A DNA stretch of 64,000 bases from Opitutales bacterium (GTDB taxonomy: Bacteria; Verrucomicrobiota; Verrucomicrobiia; Opitutales; Coraliomargaritaceae). The stretch covers positions 1 through 64,000 of the forward strand of contig JABBCA010000047.1 in the NCBI GenBank assembly GCA_018607135.1. Direction: 5' to 3'. The first letter of the stretch is position 1. Each line of letters opens with the position of its first letter. Both the position numbers and the translations under genes were made by a program. This document shows, piece after piece, positions 26,720 through 35,234 of the stretch. The notes under the pieces were generated by a model. That model was not told where the DNA came from. It saw only the letters and a list, made by a program, of their open reading frames with translations, and ran no database searches.

Positions 26720-27520
26720 TCAGCCACCATCTGGATAAATATACTTCAAATAAAACTTATTCAGTATGGGTAATTTACGAAACAAGCGCATAATACGCAC
26801 TCCGCGCCTAATCGAACTGGGCCATTGATATCGATACTGCTTCTTTTCACATATCCTGTTTTCGAGGTCTCTGGCTTCCAAAAATTCTGTGCGCTTGGAT
26901 AACTGACCGTCATGCTTTGTGTATAAGTATAGCACTTTACGGATCAATCCGACTCTCAAGTTTGCCGACAAAACTTTAGACCAAAAATCTTTATCTCCTA
27001 CAATCGACAGGGATTCATCAAACATCCCAATTTGCGAACTCAGCTCACGTCGCCACGCAAAAAAGACCCCAGGTCGCGTGCTCAAATCAAGCTTTGCAAT
27101 GCGATCACGGTGCCAGGTATTCGTGCCCTCACTGAGTTTCTGTTTCGCGGTCAACACAGTTGCGACATCCCATTTCTTTGAATTCATATTTAGGGCAACG
27201 AACTCTAAAAGCCGCGGATGCATCGTGTCATCCATATTAGAGATACATACTAGAGGAGCCCGCGCCTCGGACCAACCTATATTCCAAGATTTATACAAGG
27301 TAACCCGCTCCTCTAGCTTAATTAAACAACAATTCTGATTCGCTACACAAAATGGCTCCAGGAGTTCTCGCTCCTTACCAGGTGATGCCGACTCAATAAA
27401 AATAAATTCGCACTGATCAAAGATCGTCTGATCTCGGACTTCGGCCAATTTCTTCTCAACAAAAGCACGATCATCATAGGTGCTGATTATCACAGAAATT
27501 TTATATGAGTCAGATTGCAT
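26720..27520 (-). CDS. Family 2 glycosyltransferase
   Basis: About 266 residues from MQSDSYKISVIISTYDDRAFVEKKL, with the GT2 nucleotide-binding region CEFIFIESASPGKE and a metal-site equivalent in CISNMDDTMHPRLLEF near residue 100. The typical DxD is replaced by MDD. The C-terminus is basic with an amphipathic segment (RIMRLFRKLPILNKFYLKYI). The longer frame starting at 27571 begins with a poly-Val leader encoded by a CAA/GTT repeat and is rejected as a start. Acceptor and donor unknown; likely outer core. Confidence 0.78.
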   Translation of the reverse strand: MQSDSYKISVIISTYDDRAFVEKKLAEVRDQTIFDQCEFIFIESASPGKERELLEPFCVANQNCCLIKLEERVTLYKSWNIGWSEARAPLVCISNMDDTMHPRLLEFVALNMNSKKWDVATVLTAKQKLSEGTNTWHRDRIAKLDLSTRPGVFFAWRRELSSQIGMFDESLSIVGDKDFWSKVLSANLRVGLIRKVLYLYTKHDGQLSKRTEFLEARDLENRICEKKQYRYQWPSSIRRGVRIMRLFRKLPILNKFYLKYIYPDGG

Positions 27521-27547
27521 CGGCTCAAAGTTTAAGACTTGAATTCG

Positions 27548-27566
27548 AACAACAACAACAACAATC
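27548..27566. repeat. CAA trinucleotide repeat between divergent genes
   Basis: About six consecutive CAA/AAC units lie in the 150-nt gap between the divergent GT2 and waaG genes. In one direction they read as poly-Asn, in the other as poly-Val, giving spurious extensions to both reading frames. A simple repeat in a promoter gap could vary in length, but only one copy number is seen here. Confidence 0.7.
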
Positions 27567-27670
27567 AACACGATCCAGCTACGTTAATGAGGCACTATAA
27601 TTCCAAATTTAGTGCCAACCATACCCGTTTTCACATTGCTGCAATTCCCACAATCCACTCTGATAGGAAT

Positions 27671-28798
27671 ATGAAGATCGGTTTCGTGCTTTACGACTAT
27701 TACCCTTTTGGCGGACTACAAGAAGACTGCTTAGCAACTGCTTTAGCCACTGAACGCCTGGGACATGAAATTCATATTTTTACGCGAACATGGAAAGGCG
27801 AACCTCCCGCAAGGGGCAAAGCTCATATCTTGGGTAAAACTGGTTGGAGCAATACCTCACGCAATCAAAACTTTTTTAAGCAACTAAGCGCCACTCTACC
27901 ACAGCATAACTTGGATGGCATTGTAGCTTTCAATCGTATCCCACAAGCAGATATTTATTTTGCCGCAGACCCATGCTTCCTTGAACGCAAGAAAGCGACC
28001 CTCTTTTGGCAAAAACTAGGTTCCCGTCACAGGTATTACGCTGCTCTGGAAGCATCCATTTTTAAGGCCGTTCCAGCACTTGAGACTCTAGTATTAACGG
28101 AACGTGAAATTGACGCTTTTACAAAGCACTACCCGATCAGTAAAGCGCATTTTCATTTACTACCTCCAGGAGTCAGTCGCGTCGAGCAGTCGGTCAGTAT
28201 GAAGCTTCGAAACCGTGCTAACTTAAGAAGCGAATTTGGCACCAGCGAGGCAACGACTGTTGCACTCTTCGTAGGTTCGGGATTCCGAATAAAGGGCTTA
28301 GATCGAGCACTGAAAGCAGTTCGTGCGAACCAGTCCTCTAACACTAAGTTTGAGTTTTGGATTGTAGGCAACGGTAACCCTACTCGTTTTAAAAAACTCG
28401 CTCAAAAGGCAGGAGTGCCCGTTCGCTTTATTGGCGGCAGAGCAGATGTCGCCTCTTTCTACGATGCTGCTGATTTCCTCCTGCATCCGGCTTACAGTGA
28501 GTCCGCGGGTAAGGTCCTACTAGAGGCAATAACACATGGCCTGCCCGTGCTCACTACGGATACTTGTGGCTATGAATACCATATACGAAACGCAAATGCG
28601 GGTCACGTGCTGCCAAGTCCATTTTCGCAAGATCAACTCAACGACGCCCTAAAACAATTCATCGAGGATACGAAGATACGAAAGCGTTGGAGTGCCGCGG
28701 CACTCGAATATGCCGCCAATCAAGACCTTTACAGCTGTCACGAATTTGCCGCAAAGCTTATCGAAGAGATACTGACTGAAAAAAGCATGAAGCACTAG
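27671..28798 (+). CDS. waaG: LPS core glucosyltransferase WaaG-like (GT4)
   Basis: Adds the first outer-core hexose, glucose in E. coli, to heptose II at the cytoplasmic face of the membrane. The 375-residue GT-B protein starts MKIGFVLYDYYPFGGLQEDC, matching the WaaG N-terminus recalled from E. coli (FPFGGLQRD). It also contains DGIVAFNRIPQADIYFAADPCF, LPPGVSR, and FVGSGFRIKGLDRAL. The donor block DFLLHPAYSESAGKVLLEAITHGLPVLTT has the conserved Glu residues. A GATAGG stretch 3 nt before the ATG may aid initiation. The longer frame adds a poly-Asn leader from a CAA repeat and is not preferred. It overlaps the end of the next gene by 4 nt, tail to tail. Confidence 0.9.
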   Translation: MKIGFVLYDYYPFGGLQEDCLATALATERLGHEIHIFTRTWKGEPPARGKAHILGKTGWSNTSRNQNFFKQLSATLPQHNLDGIVAFNRIPQADIYFAADPCFLERKKATLFWQKLGSRHRYYAALEASIFKAVPALETLVLTEREIDAFTKHYPISKAHFHLLPPGVSRVEQSVSMKLRNRANLRSEFGTSEATTVALFVGSGFRIKGLDRALKAVRANQSSNTKFEFWIVGNGNPTRFKKLAQKAGVPVRFIGGRADVASFYDAADFLLHPAYSESAGKVLLEAITHGLPVLTTDTCGYEYHIRNANAGHVLPSPFSQDQLNDALKQFIEDTKIRKRWSAAALEYAANQDLYSCHEFAAKLIEEILTEKSMKH

Positions 28799-31047
28799 CG
28801 TAGCTTGCGTATGACGCGTCGCTTGAAGCGTTTCAGATCCGTCTTTACTGCATAGAGTTTAAACGTTAAACGATACCTCATACTGAAACGCGCTCCAAGC
28901 CGACTCATGTATTTATCCATAAAATAGGCTTGTTGTTTTGGCTGTAATTTCAAAACAAGGCGTTTCAAATCCGAGACTCGATCCGGAACGCATACGCCCC
29001 AAGAAGTGCACCGTGCACGAGCAGTATCGATCAATGAAAATTTGAGTTCATTTCCAGCGCCTATTTCGACAAGAACATTCCCCCCCGACAAGTCTCGAAA
29101 AAATATCCCACGCCGATGCATGGTGATCGTAAATTCAATGAGCTCATCCACAAATGCCTCAAACGTGTATCCATGTAGTTGGCTTTCACCTTGAGCATAC
29201 GCCGACCAAAAATTGCGAACTGACAAGCCTCCACCCATAAACTCGCAGATGAACCAATTGTTCATCAGATCTGATGGATCTTTACTCTCAAAATAGGCAA
29301 CTGTCTTTGGCGTCTCGATACCACGGCGCATAATTTCTGCAGTGCCATTCCAACTTCTTAGGCCTTTGGATGGCTTATTACGGTCCAGTATACGTTTATG
29401 CCACGCCATGGTTGACGGCTTCTTTACCACTAATGATCTTTGCGGATCACGTGGATCAGACACCTTCCAAATCACATTTCGTGAATTACGTAAGGTCCCA
29501 ATATCCTCTTGTTGCTTAATCATATCTGGCTGGAGTGCATCCATTAAAAGTTCTGCATCACCACGCGAATTTGCCATCACCATACCACGCCAAGAATCGG
29601 TCTCGAAGTCATAATAGGCTTGTTCCTTTGCAGGACGGGCAGCAACGACTTGACCTGGCAATTGAATCGACTCCCGAGCGAGACTAATATCTTCGGTTTT
29701 TGTAATTACATAAATTGGCGAGCCTCTAAAGAAGTCAGGGATCTCAGCCATCACCTGACCATCTCGACCCACAACATGTTGAATCTGATGAAAATTCGAT
29801 TCATCGAAGCAATCTTTGAAACGCGCGACGCGACCGTTGCTTGTCCATGCAACATAAACGGATCTCCCATCTTTTGTAAACTGATGAATCTCAAGCTGAC
29901 GATTCACGCATGAAGCGCCCACGTAGTGGCTGTTACCTAATTGGCTAATTAGGGTTTTAAGTGCTTCAAATGCCGGTCTAGCTCGCCACTGAGACGACTC
30001 ACCTAGCAAACAATCATAAAAACTAACAATATCTCGACCGTCAGATAGCGAACGGTCATTTGTGCCATCATCAATGAGTCCTTCGCGATAACTAATCAGT
30101 GGCCCCCAATAATTTCGCTCAAATTGCATCGACGTCGCGGTAATCAATTGGTGGCGCACTAAGTAATCGGCCATTTTCTCCTCTGGATTACCCCAAATTC
30201 GGTTCAGACGAGGTAAGGTCCAAAAAGAGCAAGTCGACCAGTTGCGTTGCATACAATTACGTGATGCTATCGATGCGATGAGCCATATCTTTTTACGCAG
30301 ATTATAACTCAAAACAGCACGAAACATCCTCCCAAGTATCTTATGATCTAAGGCCTCGGGTTCACCTGCACGCTCTGCAAATAGATTGTTGGAATGCACA
30401 TCAGGCAACTGGTCGCGTTTCGCAAGCGTCGCTAGCAAACCTGCATTATATTGCGGCTCAAAATCGGTCACATTTGGCCCCACTAAAGTCAGCCCATGAT
30501 CTTTGACGATCGAATAGGCAATGTTCCATAATGCTTGAAATCCCCCTAGTGAATAACCACTCCATTTAGCACGATTGATCGTATTTCCAATTTCTACTGC
30601 TTCAATCTTCCCAGTATAATGATTAAGCGATTCCTTTACGAAAGTCCGCCATTGAAGACATGCTGACTCTTTGGGCATTTGCTCAGCATATTCCAACGAT
30701 TGGACTAAATGCAGTAAAACGCCGACTCCTTCAGCAACTAAGCCATCCACTAGCCAGTCGACCTTGACTCGATCACTCGTATCGGAGAAATCAACACCTG
30801 CACTTTTAATACCCAGTTCACGAATATATTCTAGGGCTTTTTGACAATCCTCTTGGCTTTTTGGCTCGGCTAGGCAAACACCAAAGAAGTCCTTCGACAG
30901 TGCGTGATTTTGTCTTCCTTCAGGAACTATCGAGGCCTTGTCATATTGAAACGGGCGTAGTCCTTTTAATGCTTCCCAGGAAAACTCGAGGTCACCAATC
31001 GATGGATTCTTGAAGTTAAAGAAACGAGTTTTACTAGTCTGAGACAT
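28795..31047 (-). CDS. Glycoside-hydrolase-like TIM barrel fused to an LPS kinase-like domain
   Basis: A 750-residue two-domain protein. Residues about 40-370 look like a clan GH-A glycosidase barrel. EYIRELGIKSAGVDFSDTSD near 73-92 is a barrel strand-helix and AVEIGNTINRAKWSGY near 150-165 sits where the acid/base Asn-Glu pair is expected. Here it reads N155-T156, so the acid Glu seems lost. Residues about 520-700 form a kinase-like domain with VVKKPS (K542/K543), FFRD652LSGGN657VL and SLID674TARARC. The C-terminus is very basic. The ATG at 31047 removes a poorly conserved leader. It could be a sugar-binding module directing a core kinase. It lies between waaG and waaP on the opposite strand. 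Confidence 0.72.
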   Translation of the reverse strand: MSQTSKTRFFNFKNPSIGDLEFSWEALKGLRPFQYDKASIVPEGRQNHALSKDFFGVCLAEPKSQEDCQKALEYIRELGIKSAGVDFSDTSDRVKVDWLVDGLVAEGVGVLLHLVQSLEYAEQMPKESACLQWRTFVKESLNHYTGKIEAVEIGNTINRAKWSGYSLGGFQALWNIAYSIVKDHGLTLVGPNVTDFEPQYNAGLLATLAKRDQLPDVHSNNLFAERAGEPEALDHKILGRMFRAVLSYNLRKKIWLIASIASRNCMQRNWSTCSFWTLPRLNRIWGNPEEKMADYLVRHQLITATSMQFERNYWGPLISYREGLIDDGTNDRSLSDGRDIVSFYDCLLGESSQWRARPAFEALKTLISQLGNSHYVGASCVNRQLEIHQFTKDGRSVYVAWTSNGRVARFKDCFDESNFHQIQHVVGRDGQVMAEIPDFFRGSPIYVITKTEDISLARESIQLPGQVVAARPAKEQAYYDFETDSWRGMVMANSRGDAELLMDALQPDMIKQQEDIGTLRNSRNVIWKVSDPRDPQRSLVVKKPSTMAWHKRILDRNKPSKGLRSWNGTAEIMRRGIETPKTVAYFESKDPSDLMNNWFICEFMGGGLSVRNFWSAYAQGESQLHGYTFEAFVDELIEFTITMHRRGIFFRDLSGGNVLVEIGAGNELKFSLIDTARARCTSWGVCVPDRVSDLKRLVLKLQPKQQAYFMDKYMSRLGARFSMRYRLTFKLYAVKTDLKRFKRRVIRKLR

Positions 31048-31217
31048 TAAAGATGCTGATGTAGGATTGTCGAAGCTGAGTGACACGAAGATCGGCACTT
31101 CAAAATAGATCAACAAAAAATACAGCCTTTACGCGGAACGATACAATTCAAGACTAGACTCTGACAAGCGCATTGACAAACCTGCACTCAGCGGATTCCA
31201 CCGTGCATAAAAAGTAT

Positions 31218-32060
31218 ATGTATCTCGACCTCTCAGACGAACTCAAGCGTGTCATCCCAGATGGATGTGACCCTTTCGTATGGCTACTCGAAGGTCATGG
31301 AGTGACGCATAGGCATGTCAAGAATCGCTTAACCTACGAACAAAGTCTGGGAGACCTACATTTCTTTGTTAAACGCCACCTAGGCTGTGGATGGAACGAA
31401 GTTTTTAAAGAGTGGTATCGATTTCGTAAACCAGTCGTCAGTGCTCGCACCGAATGGGAAGGCGCAGAGAGCTTGTGCAAGGCAGGCATTCGAGTGCCTA
31501 AAGTGTTGGGTAAAGGCGAGCGCGGCAGCTACCCCCACGCAATCGAATCATTCGTCGTGCTAGAAGCACTGGAAGATTGCGACACCTTAGAGCACTTCAA
31601 AGAGGGATGGCATGATTACACGGGAGTCAATTGGGTTCGCCTTAAGCGTGATCTCATCACTGAAGTGGCAACGATCTCGCGTAAGATGCACGCAAAGGGA
31701 ATCAACCATAGGGATTTTTACCTAAATCACTTTTTGCTGAATCGGAAGCACATCAAGAATTGGTCTCCTAGAACTGAAATCCAGCTTAACTTAATTGACT
31801 TGCACAGAGTCCAGCAGCGATCCTCGGTTCCTAGGCGCTGGCTGATAAAAGATTTAGGCTCATTGATTTTCTCAGCCTTAGATGTCGGTCTTACTTCGTC
31901 GGACGCAGCACGCTTTCTTAAAATATATCTCGGTCCCAACTGGAAACAATTGCTGTGTAACGATTTAAGCTTGTGGCAATCGATCATGAAACGAGCCGTT
32001 AAACTCTATGTTGGATTTCATGGAACACGCCCAAAACTGCCGAAGCTACTGACCACTTAG
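31218..32060 (+). CDS. waaP: Lipopolysaccharide core heptose(I) kinase WaaP
   Basis: Phosphorylates heptose I of the LPS inner core with ATP, which stabilises the outer membrane. The 280-residue protein aligns by eye along its whole length with E. coli RfaP. Matching blocks are DLHFFVKRHLGCGWNEVFKEW (Lys K52), KPVVSARTEWEGAESL, and the catalytic loop G-I-N-H164-R-D166-F-Y-L-N-H-F-L-L. LNLIDLHRVQ (D194) and VPRRWLIKDLGSLIFSA follow. The start at MYLDLSDELK fits the E. coli N-terminus; GTG at 31203 and TTG at 31173 are alternatives. The gmhB gene follows after 24 nt, suggesting one transcript. Confidence 0.92.
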   Translation: MYLDLSDELKRVIPDGCDPFVWLLEGHGVTHRHVKNRLTYEQSLGDLHFFVKRHLGCGWNEVFKEWYRFRKPVVSARTEWEGAESLCKAGIRVPKVLGKGERGSYPHAIESFVVLEALEDCDTLEHFKEGWHDYTGVNWVRLKRDLITEVATISRKMHAKGINHRDFYLNHFLLNRKHIKNWSPRTEIQLNLIDLHRVQQRSSVPRRWLIKDLGSLIFSALDVGLTSSDAARFLKIYLGPNWKQLLCNDLSLWQSIMKRAVKLYVGFHGTRPKLPKLLTT

Positions 32061-32084
32061 CAGAACGCTGACCTCTTTTATATT

Positions 32085-32669
32085 ATGATGCAAAACGTTT
32101 GGCTCAATCCACACTACGCTCATACTGAGCCAAAGACTGCAATTTTTGCAGATCGAGACGGAACTTTGATACGGCACGTCGATTACATTGACGACCCAGA
32201 TCAAGTAAAATTGCTACCTGGCGTCAAAGAAACCGTCCACAAACTGCTACAGCGCAAACTCCCCTTTTATATTCTCACCAATCAATCAGGAGTTGGCCGC
32301 GGATACTTTTCCATAGAGAGGGTCTATGAATGCCAACAACGTTTTTTTGAACTACTCGAAATAGACCCTACAGCAATCGCAGGTTGGTGTATTGCTCCTG
32401 AGGCTCCCGATGCCACGGGTGGCTACCGCAAGCCCTCCCCCCGTTTTATTGATGAAGCCTGTGAGCTTCTTGGGATCGCTGCTAAACAGACCCACATGAT
32501 TGGAGACACGTTGGTCGACCTAGAAACCGCATGGGCTACAGGCGCAAAGGCATGGGCTGTCGAGTGCGGCAAACCGCAACTACCACGGATGATCAGAAAC
32601 AACGAACTCTCACGGGAACATCACTTGATGCCCGACTTCTCAAGCTGTATACACGCAATTATAGACTAG
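32085..32669 (+). CDS. gmhB: D-glycero-manno-heptose 1,7-bisphosphate 7-phosphatase
   Basis: HAD-superfamily phosphatase removing the 7-phosphate before nucleotidyl transfer in ADP-heptose synthesis. The 194-residue protein has FADRDGTLIRHVDYIDDPDQV (catalytic DxD near residues 23-25), YILTNQSGVGRGYF (motif II), GGYRKPSPRF (motif III Lys), and HMIGDTLVDLETA (motif IV Asp pair). The length and the order of blocks match GmhB. It stands between waaP and hldD, its pathway neighbours. A histidinol-phosphatase role of the same family is less likely in this context. Confidence 0.9.
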   Translation: MMQNVWLNPHYAHTEPKTAIFADRDGTLIRHVDYIDDPDQVKLLPGVKETVHKLLQRKLPFYILTNQSGVGRGYFSIERVYECQQRFFELLEIDPTAIAGWCIAPEAPDATGGYRKPSPRFIDEACELLGIAAKQTHMIGDTLVDLETAWATGAKAWAVECGKPQLPRMIRNNELSREHHLMPDFSSCIHAIID

Positions 32670-32737
32670 TCTTTAATCGCAAGCATACAAATACTCCATA
32701 ATCCACCCATTTCCTTTCGTATAGAAACAGTTTACGT

Positions 32738-33748
32738 ATGAGCACAGGCAAATACACACTCGTCACCGGCGGCGCAGGCTTTATCGGCAGCGCTTTAGTC
32801 CACGCACTCAACCAATCGGGTCACACAGATATCGTCATCTCCGACGTCCTTGGGACCGATGAGAAGTTTAAAAACCTAGTGCCTCTGCGCTACGCGGATT
32901 ATTTAGAGGCCGACGACCTACTAGAGCTCGCGATCGAAGAGCCTGAGTATTTCGAACAGTTCGACACGATCTACCACTTAGGAGCCTGCTCTGCGACCAC
33001 CGAAAAAGACGCTAGCTACCTAATCCGCAACAACTACGAATACACCAAAACACTCGCATCCATCGCGATTGAGAACGGCATTCGATTTGTCTATGCATCC
33101 AGTGCCGCTACTTACGGTGACGGCAGCCAAGGTATGGATGATACCATCGAAGACTTACATAGCCTCAGCCCGCTCAACATGTATGGCTACTCCAAGCACA
33201 TGTTCGACCTTTATGCACAGCGTATGGGCTGGCTCGACAAGATTGTAGGGCTTAAATACTACAACGTTTATGGCCCAAATGAAGGGCACAAAGGAGACAT
33301 GCGTAGCCTAGTAAATAAGGCATATGAACAAGTGCAAGAAACGGGTGAGATTGGACTCTTCAAGAGCTACCACCCAGACTACACCGACGGCAACCAGATG
33401 CGGGACTTCCTCTACGTGAAAGATGCAGTCGCAATGTCGATCCACCTCGCAAACACACCAACTGCCAACGGCCTTTTCAACCTCGGAACTGGCGAAGCCA
33501 ATACTTGGAATACTCTAGCAGAAGCCATCTTCGCTGCCCTAGATTTAGAGCCAAACATTAACTATATCGAGATGCCAGAACAGCTGAAAGGCAAATATCA
33601 GTATTACACCTGTGCCAACACTGATAAACTGAAAGCTACTGGCTACGACACTTCGGCAGGATACAGCCTAAAAGACGCAGTTAAAGACTACGTCTGCAAC
33701 TACATGGTGCCAGGAAAGTTCTTAGGACAAGAGAGTTTAGAGGGATGA
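32738..33748 (+). CDS. hldD: ADP-L-glycero-D-manno-heptose 6-epimerase
   Basis: Converts ADP-D,D-heptose to ADP-L,D-heptose, the donor used by the heptosyltransferases. The 336-residue short-chain dehydrogenase-like enzyme has the NADP-binding GGAGFIGSALVHAL at residues 11-24 and the family-specific DVLGTDEKFKNL. It also has a YASSAATYGDGSQG block, the catalytic Y-x3-K in MYGYSKHMFDLY, and KYYNVYGPNEGHKGDM. Also called rfaD/gmhD. Its end is followed by a 357-nt gap before rfaE2 that carries a decayed gene fragment. Confidence 0.95.
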   Translation: MSTGKYTLVTGGAGFIGSALVHALNQSGHTDIVISDVLGTDEKFKNLVPLRYADYLEADDLLELAIEEPEYFEQFDTIYHLGACSATTEKDASYLIRNNYEYTKTLASIAIENGIRFVYASSAATYGDGSQGMDDTIEDLHSLSPLNMYGYSKHMFDLYAQRMGWLDKIVGLKYYNVYGPNEGHKGDMRSLVNKAYEQVQETGEIGLFKSYHPDYTDGNQMRDFLYVKDAVAMSIHLANTPTANGLFNLGTGEANTWNTLAEAIFAALDLEPNINYIEMPEQLKGKYQYYTCANTDKLKATGYDTSAGYSLKDAVKDYVCNYMVPGKFLGQESLEG

Positions 33749-34105
33749 GACTCGAAAGCTGAGATTTGAAGTATGACAGATAAGGCAACTGTGATAGCAG
33801 GTTTAAGAGCTGAGATTGAATTTTAGACTAAACATGGATACTTCGGAGAGAACTCAGGCACTACGCGTCCGAACAAAACAGTTTGCAGGATCAGATGTTA
33901 GGTTTTTTGTCAACTTAGACAAGCAACCTCTTGAAATCGCCATAGTTGGAAGATAGTGATCTATCTAAATCACTAACAAAACCAATTTGGCAAGGAGCCA
34001 ATGAACTGATTAGTAGTTAGTGACGATGTCCGTAAACATTCAACAACGCAGAGACCAAGCAAAGCAATAGCCCGCTCTCAAACCACAGCCCTCAAGCCTC
34101 ACCCC
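33749..34105. other. Intergenic gap between hldD and rfaE2
   Basis: A 357-nt gap inside the otherwise tight heptose pathway cluster. It opens with two near-identical AGCTGAGATT-type stretches (about 33758 and 33809), then the decayed fragment described separately. A short hairpin AGTGAT...ATCACT lies near 33955-33974. A second hairpin, TTGGC-AAGGA-GCCAA, occurs shortly before 34000. No other gene is seen. Confidence 0.6.
33834..33956 (+). pseudogene. Decayed fragment resembling a four-helix-bundle protein (S23/IVP type)
   Basis: A 40-codon reading frame starting at ATG 33834. Its central residues RTKQFAGSDVRFFVNLD...AIVGR resemble the first helix and turn of the four-helix-bundle family, where RTK-x-FA-x-RVIRL ... 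VIGRQLLRS is the usual pattern. The frame ends in a TAG exactly where the conserved Gln after VIGR would be read, and nothing convincing continues downstream. Such genes often sit between surface-polysaccharide genes. This is a by-eye match on a short stretch, so the identification is tentative. Confidence 0.4.
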
Positions 34106-34603
34106 ATGCACCTACCAAACGACAAACTGCTCACACTACCGCAAGCGGTAGAGGCTCGCAAAGCGCTTAAAGCCGCAGGCAAGACCATGGTCATGACCAA
34201 CGGTTGCTTTGATCTACTGCATGTCGGTCACATCTCCTATATGCAGAAAGCGAAGGCGCTGGGCGATGAACTGTGGGTCCTAATCAACAGCGACGACAGC
34301 GTTCGAGCACTTAAAGGCCCTACTCGTCCAATCGAGTCCGAAAGCGAACGTGCATTCTGCCTCGCAGCATTGAGCTGTATCGACTGCGTCGTGGTGTTCA
34401 ATACGCCTCGAATCACTGAAGAAATCAAATTACTGAGTCCTGACATCTACACTAAGGCAGGTGACTATACCATCGACACCTTACACCAAGGTGAACGCCA
34501 GGCCTTTGAGTCGGTTGGCACTGAGATACGTTTCCTGCCCTTCCTTGAGGGCTTCAGCACCACTAAAATGATCGAAAAGATTCACAAAGCAGGCTCACTC
34601 TAG
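34106..34603 (+). CDS. rfaE2: D-glycero-beta-D-manno-heptose 1-phosphate adenylyltransferase
   Basis: Cytidylyltransferase-fold enzyme making ADP-D,D-heptose; corresponds to the C-terminal domain of E. coli HldE. The 165-residue protein shows MTNGCFDLLHVGHISYMQKAK (the HxGH motif, residues about 31-51), VLINSDDSVRALKGPTRPI, and the GFSTTKMIEKI tail with the conserved S-T-T. Being a stand-alone protein, it needs the separate kinase rfaE1 encoded 0.6 kb downstream. About 70 nt with direct repeats separate it from gmhA. Confidence 0.94.
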   Translation: MHLPNDKLLTLPQAVEARKALKAAGKTMVMTNGCFDLLHVGHISYMQKAKALGDELWVLINSDDSVRALKGPTRPIESESERAFCLAALSCIDCVVVFNTPRITEEIKLLSPDIYTKAGDYTIDTLHQGERQAFESVGTEIRFLPFLEGFSTTKMIEKIHKAGSL

Positions 34604-34670
34604 CCGCAGCCCTCAATAATTACTCATTAGCCATCCGCTATTCGCCATTATTCATTAGCCATTTACCAGT

Positions 34671-35234
34671 ATGTCACTCGTTCAAAAAGACTTCCAAGCA
34701 CTGAAAGACTGCATCCACGCACTCGAGCCCCAACTCGGCCAGATCGAACACACGGGTGAGTTGATCTTACAACGCTTGATTGAAGGCAAAACAATCTTTG
34801 CGTGCGGCAACGGAGGCAGTGCGACCGACTCCATGCACCTCTGCGAAGAGCTTGTCGGACGCTATCGTGATAATCGTCGACCACTACCTGCTGTGTCACT
34901 CAACACCGACACCTCAGTGCTCACTTGCATCGGCAATGATTATGGGTTTGACGCTATCTTTAGCAGGCAAATTGAAGCGCTCGGCAAACAGGATGATGTC
35001 TTGGTGGGCTTCTCCACCAGCGGTAATTCTGAGAATATCGCCCTCGCTTTCGAAGCTGCTAAGAAAAATGGCGTCACCACCCTGTTACTTTCTGGCAAGG
35101 ATGGTGGCAAAATTAAGTCTATTGCGGATTATTCCGTGATCATTCCGAGCTCAAATACCGCACGCATCCAAGAGCTACACACCTTCATATTACATGCTTG
35201 GCTTGAACTCGTGGAAAACCATGATTGGTCGTAA
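34671..35234 (+). CDS. gmhA: Phosphoheptose isomerase
   Basis: Converts sedoheptulose 7-phosphate to D-glycero-D-manno-heptose 7-phosphate, the first step of the pathway. The 187-residue SIS-domain protein contains IFACGNGGSATDSMHLCEEL near residues 42-61 and VSLNTDTSVLTCIGNDYG. A DDVLVGFSTSGNSENIALAFEAAK block and the C-terminal HTFILHAWLELVE carry the conserved His residues. It overlaps rfaE1 by 10 nt, implying coupled translation of the first two pathway enzymes. Confidence 0.95.
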   Translation: MSLVQKDFQALKDCIHALEPQLGQIEHTGELILQRLIEGKTIFACGNGGSATDSMHLCEELVGRYRDNRRPLPAVSLNTDTSVLTCIGNDYGFDAIFSRQIEALGKQDDVLVGFSTSGNSENIALAFEAAKKNGVTTLLLSGKDGGKIKSIADYSVIIPSSNTARIQELHTFILHAWLELVENHDWS

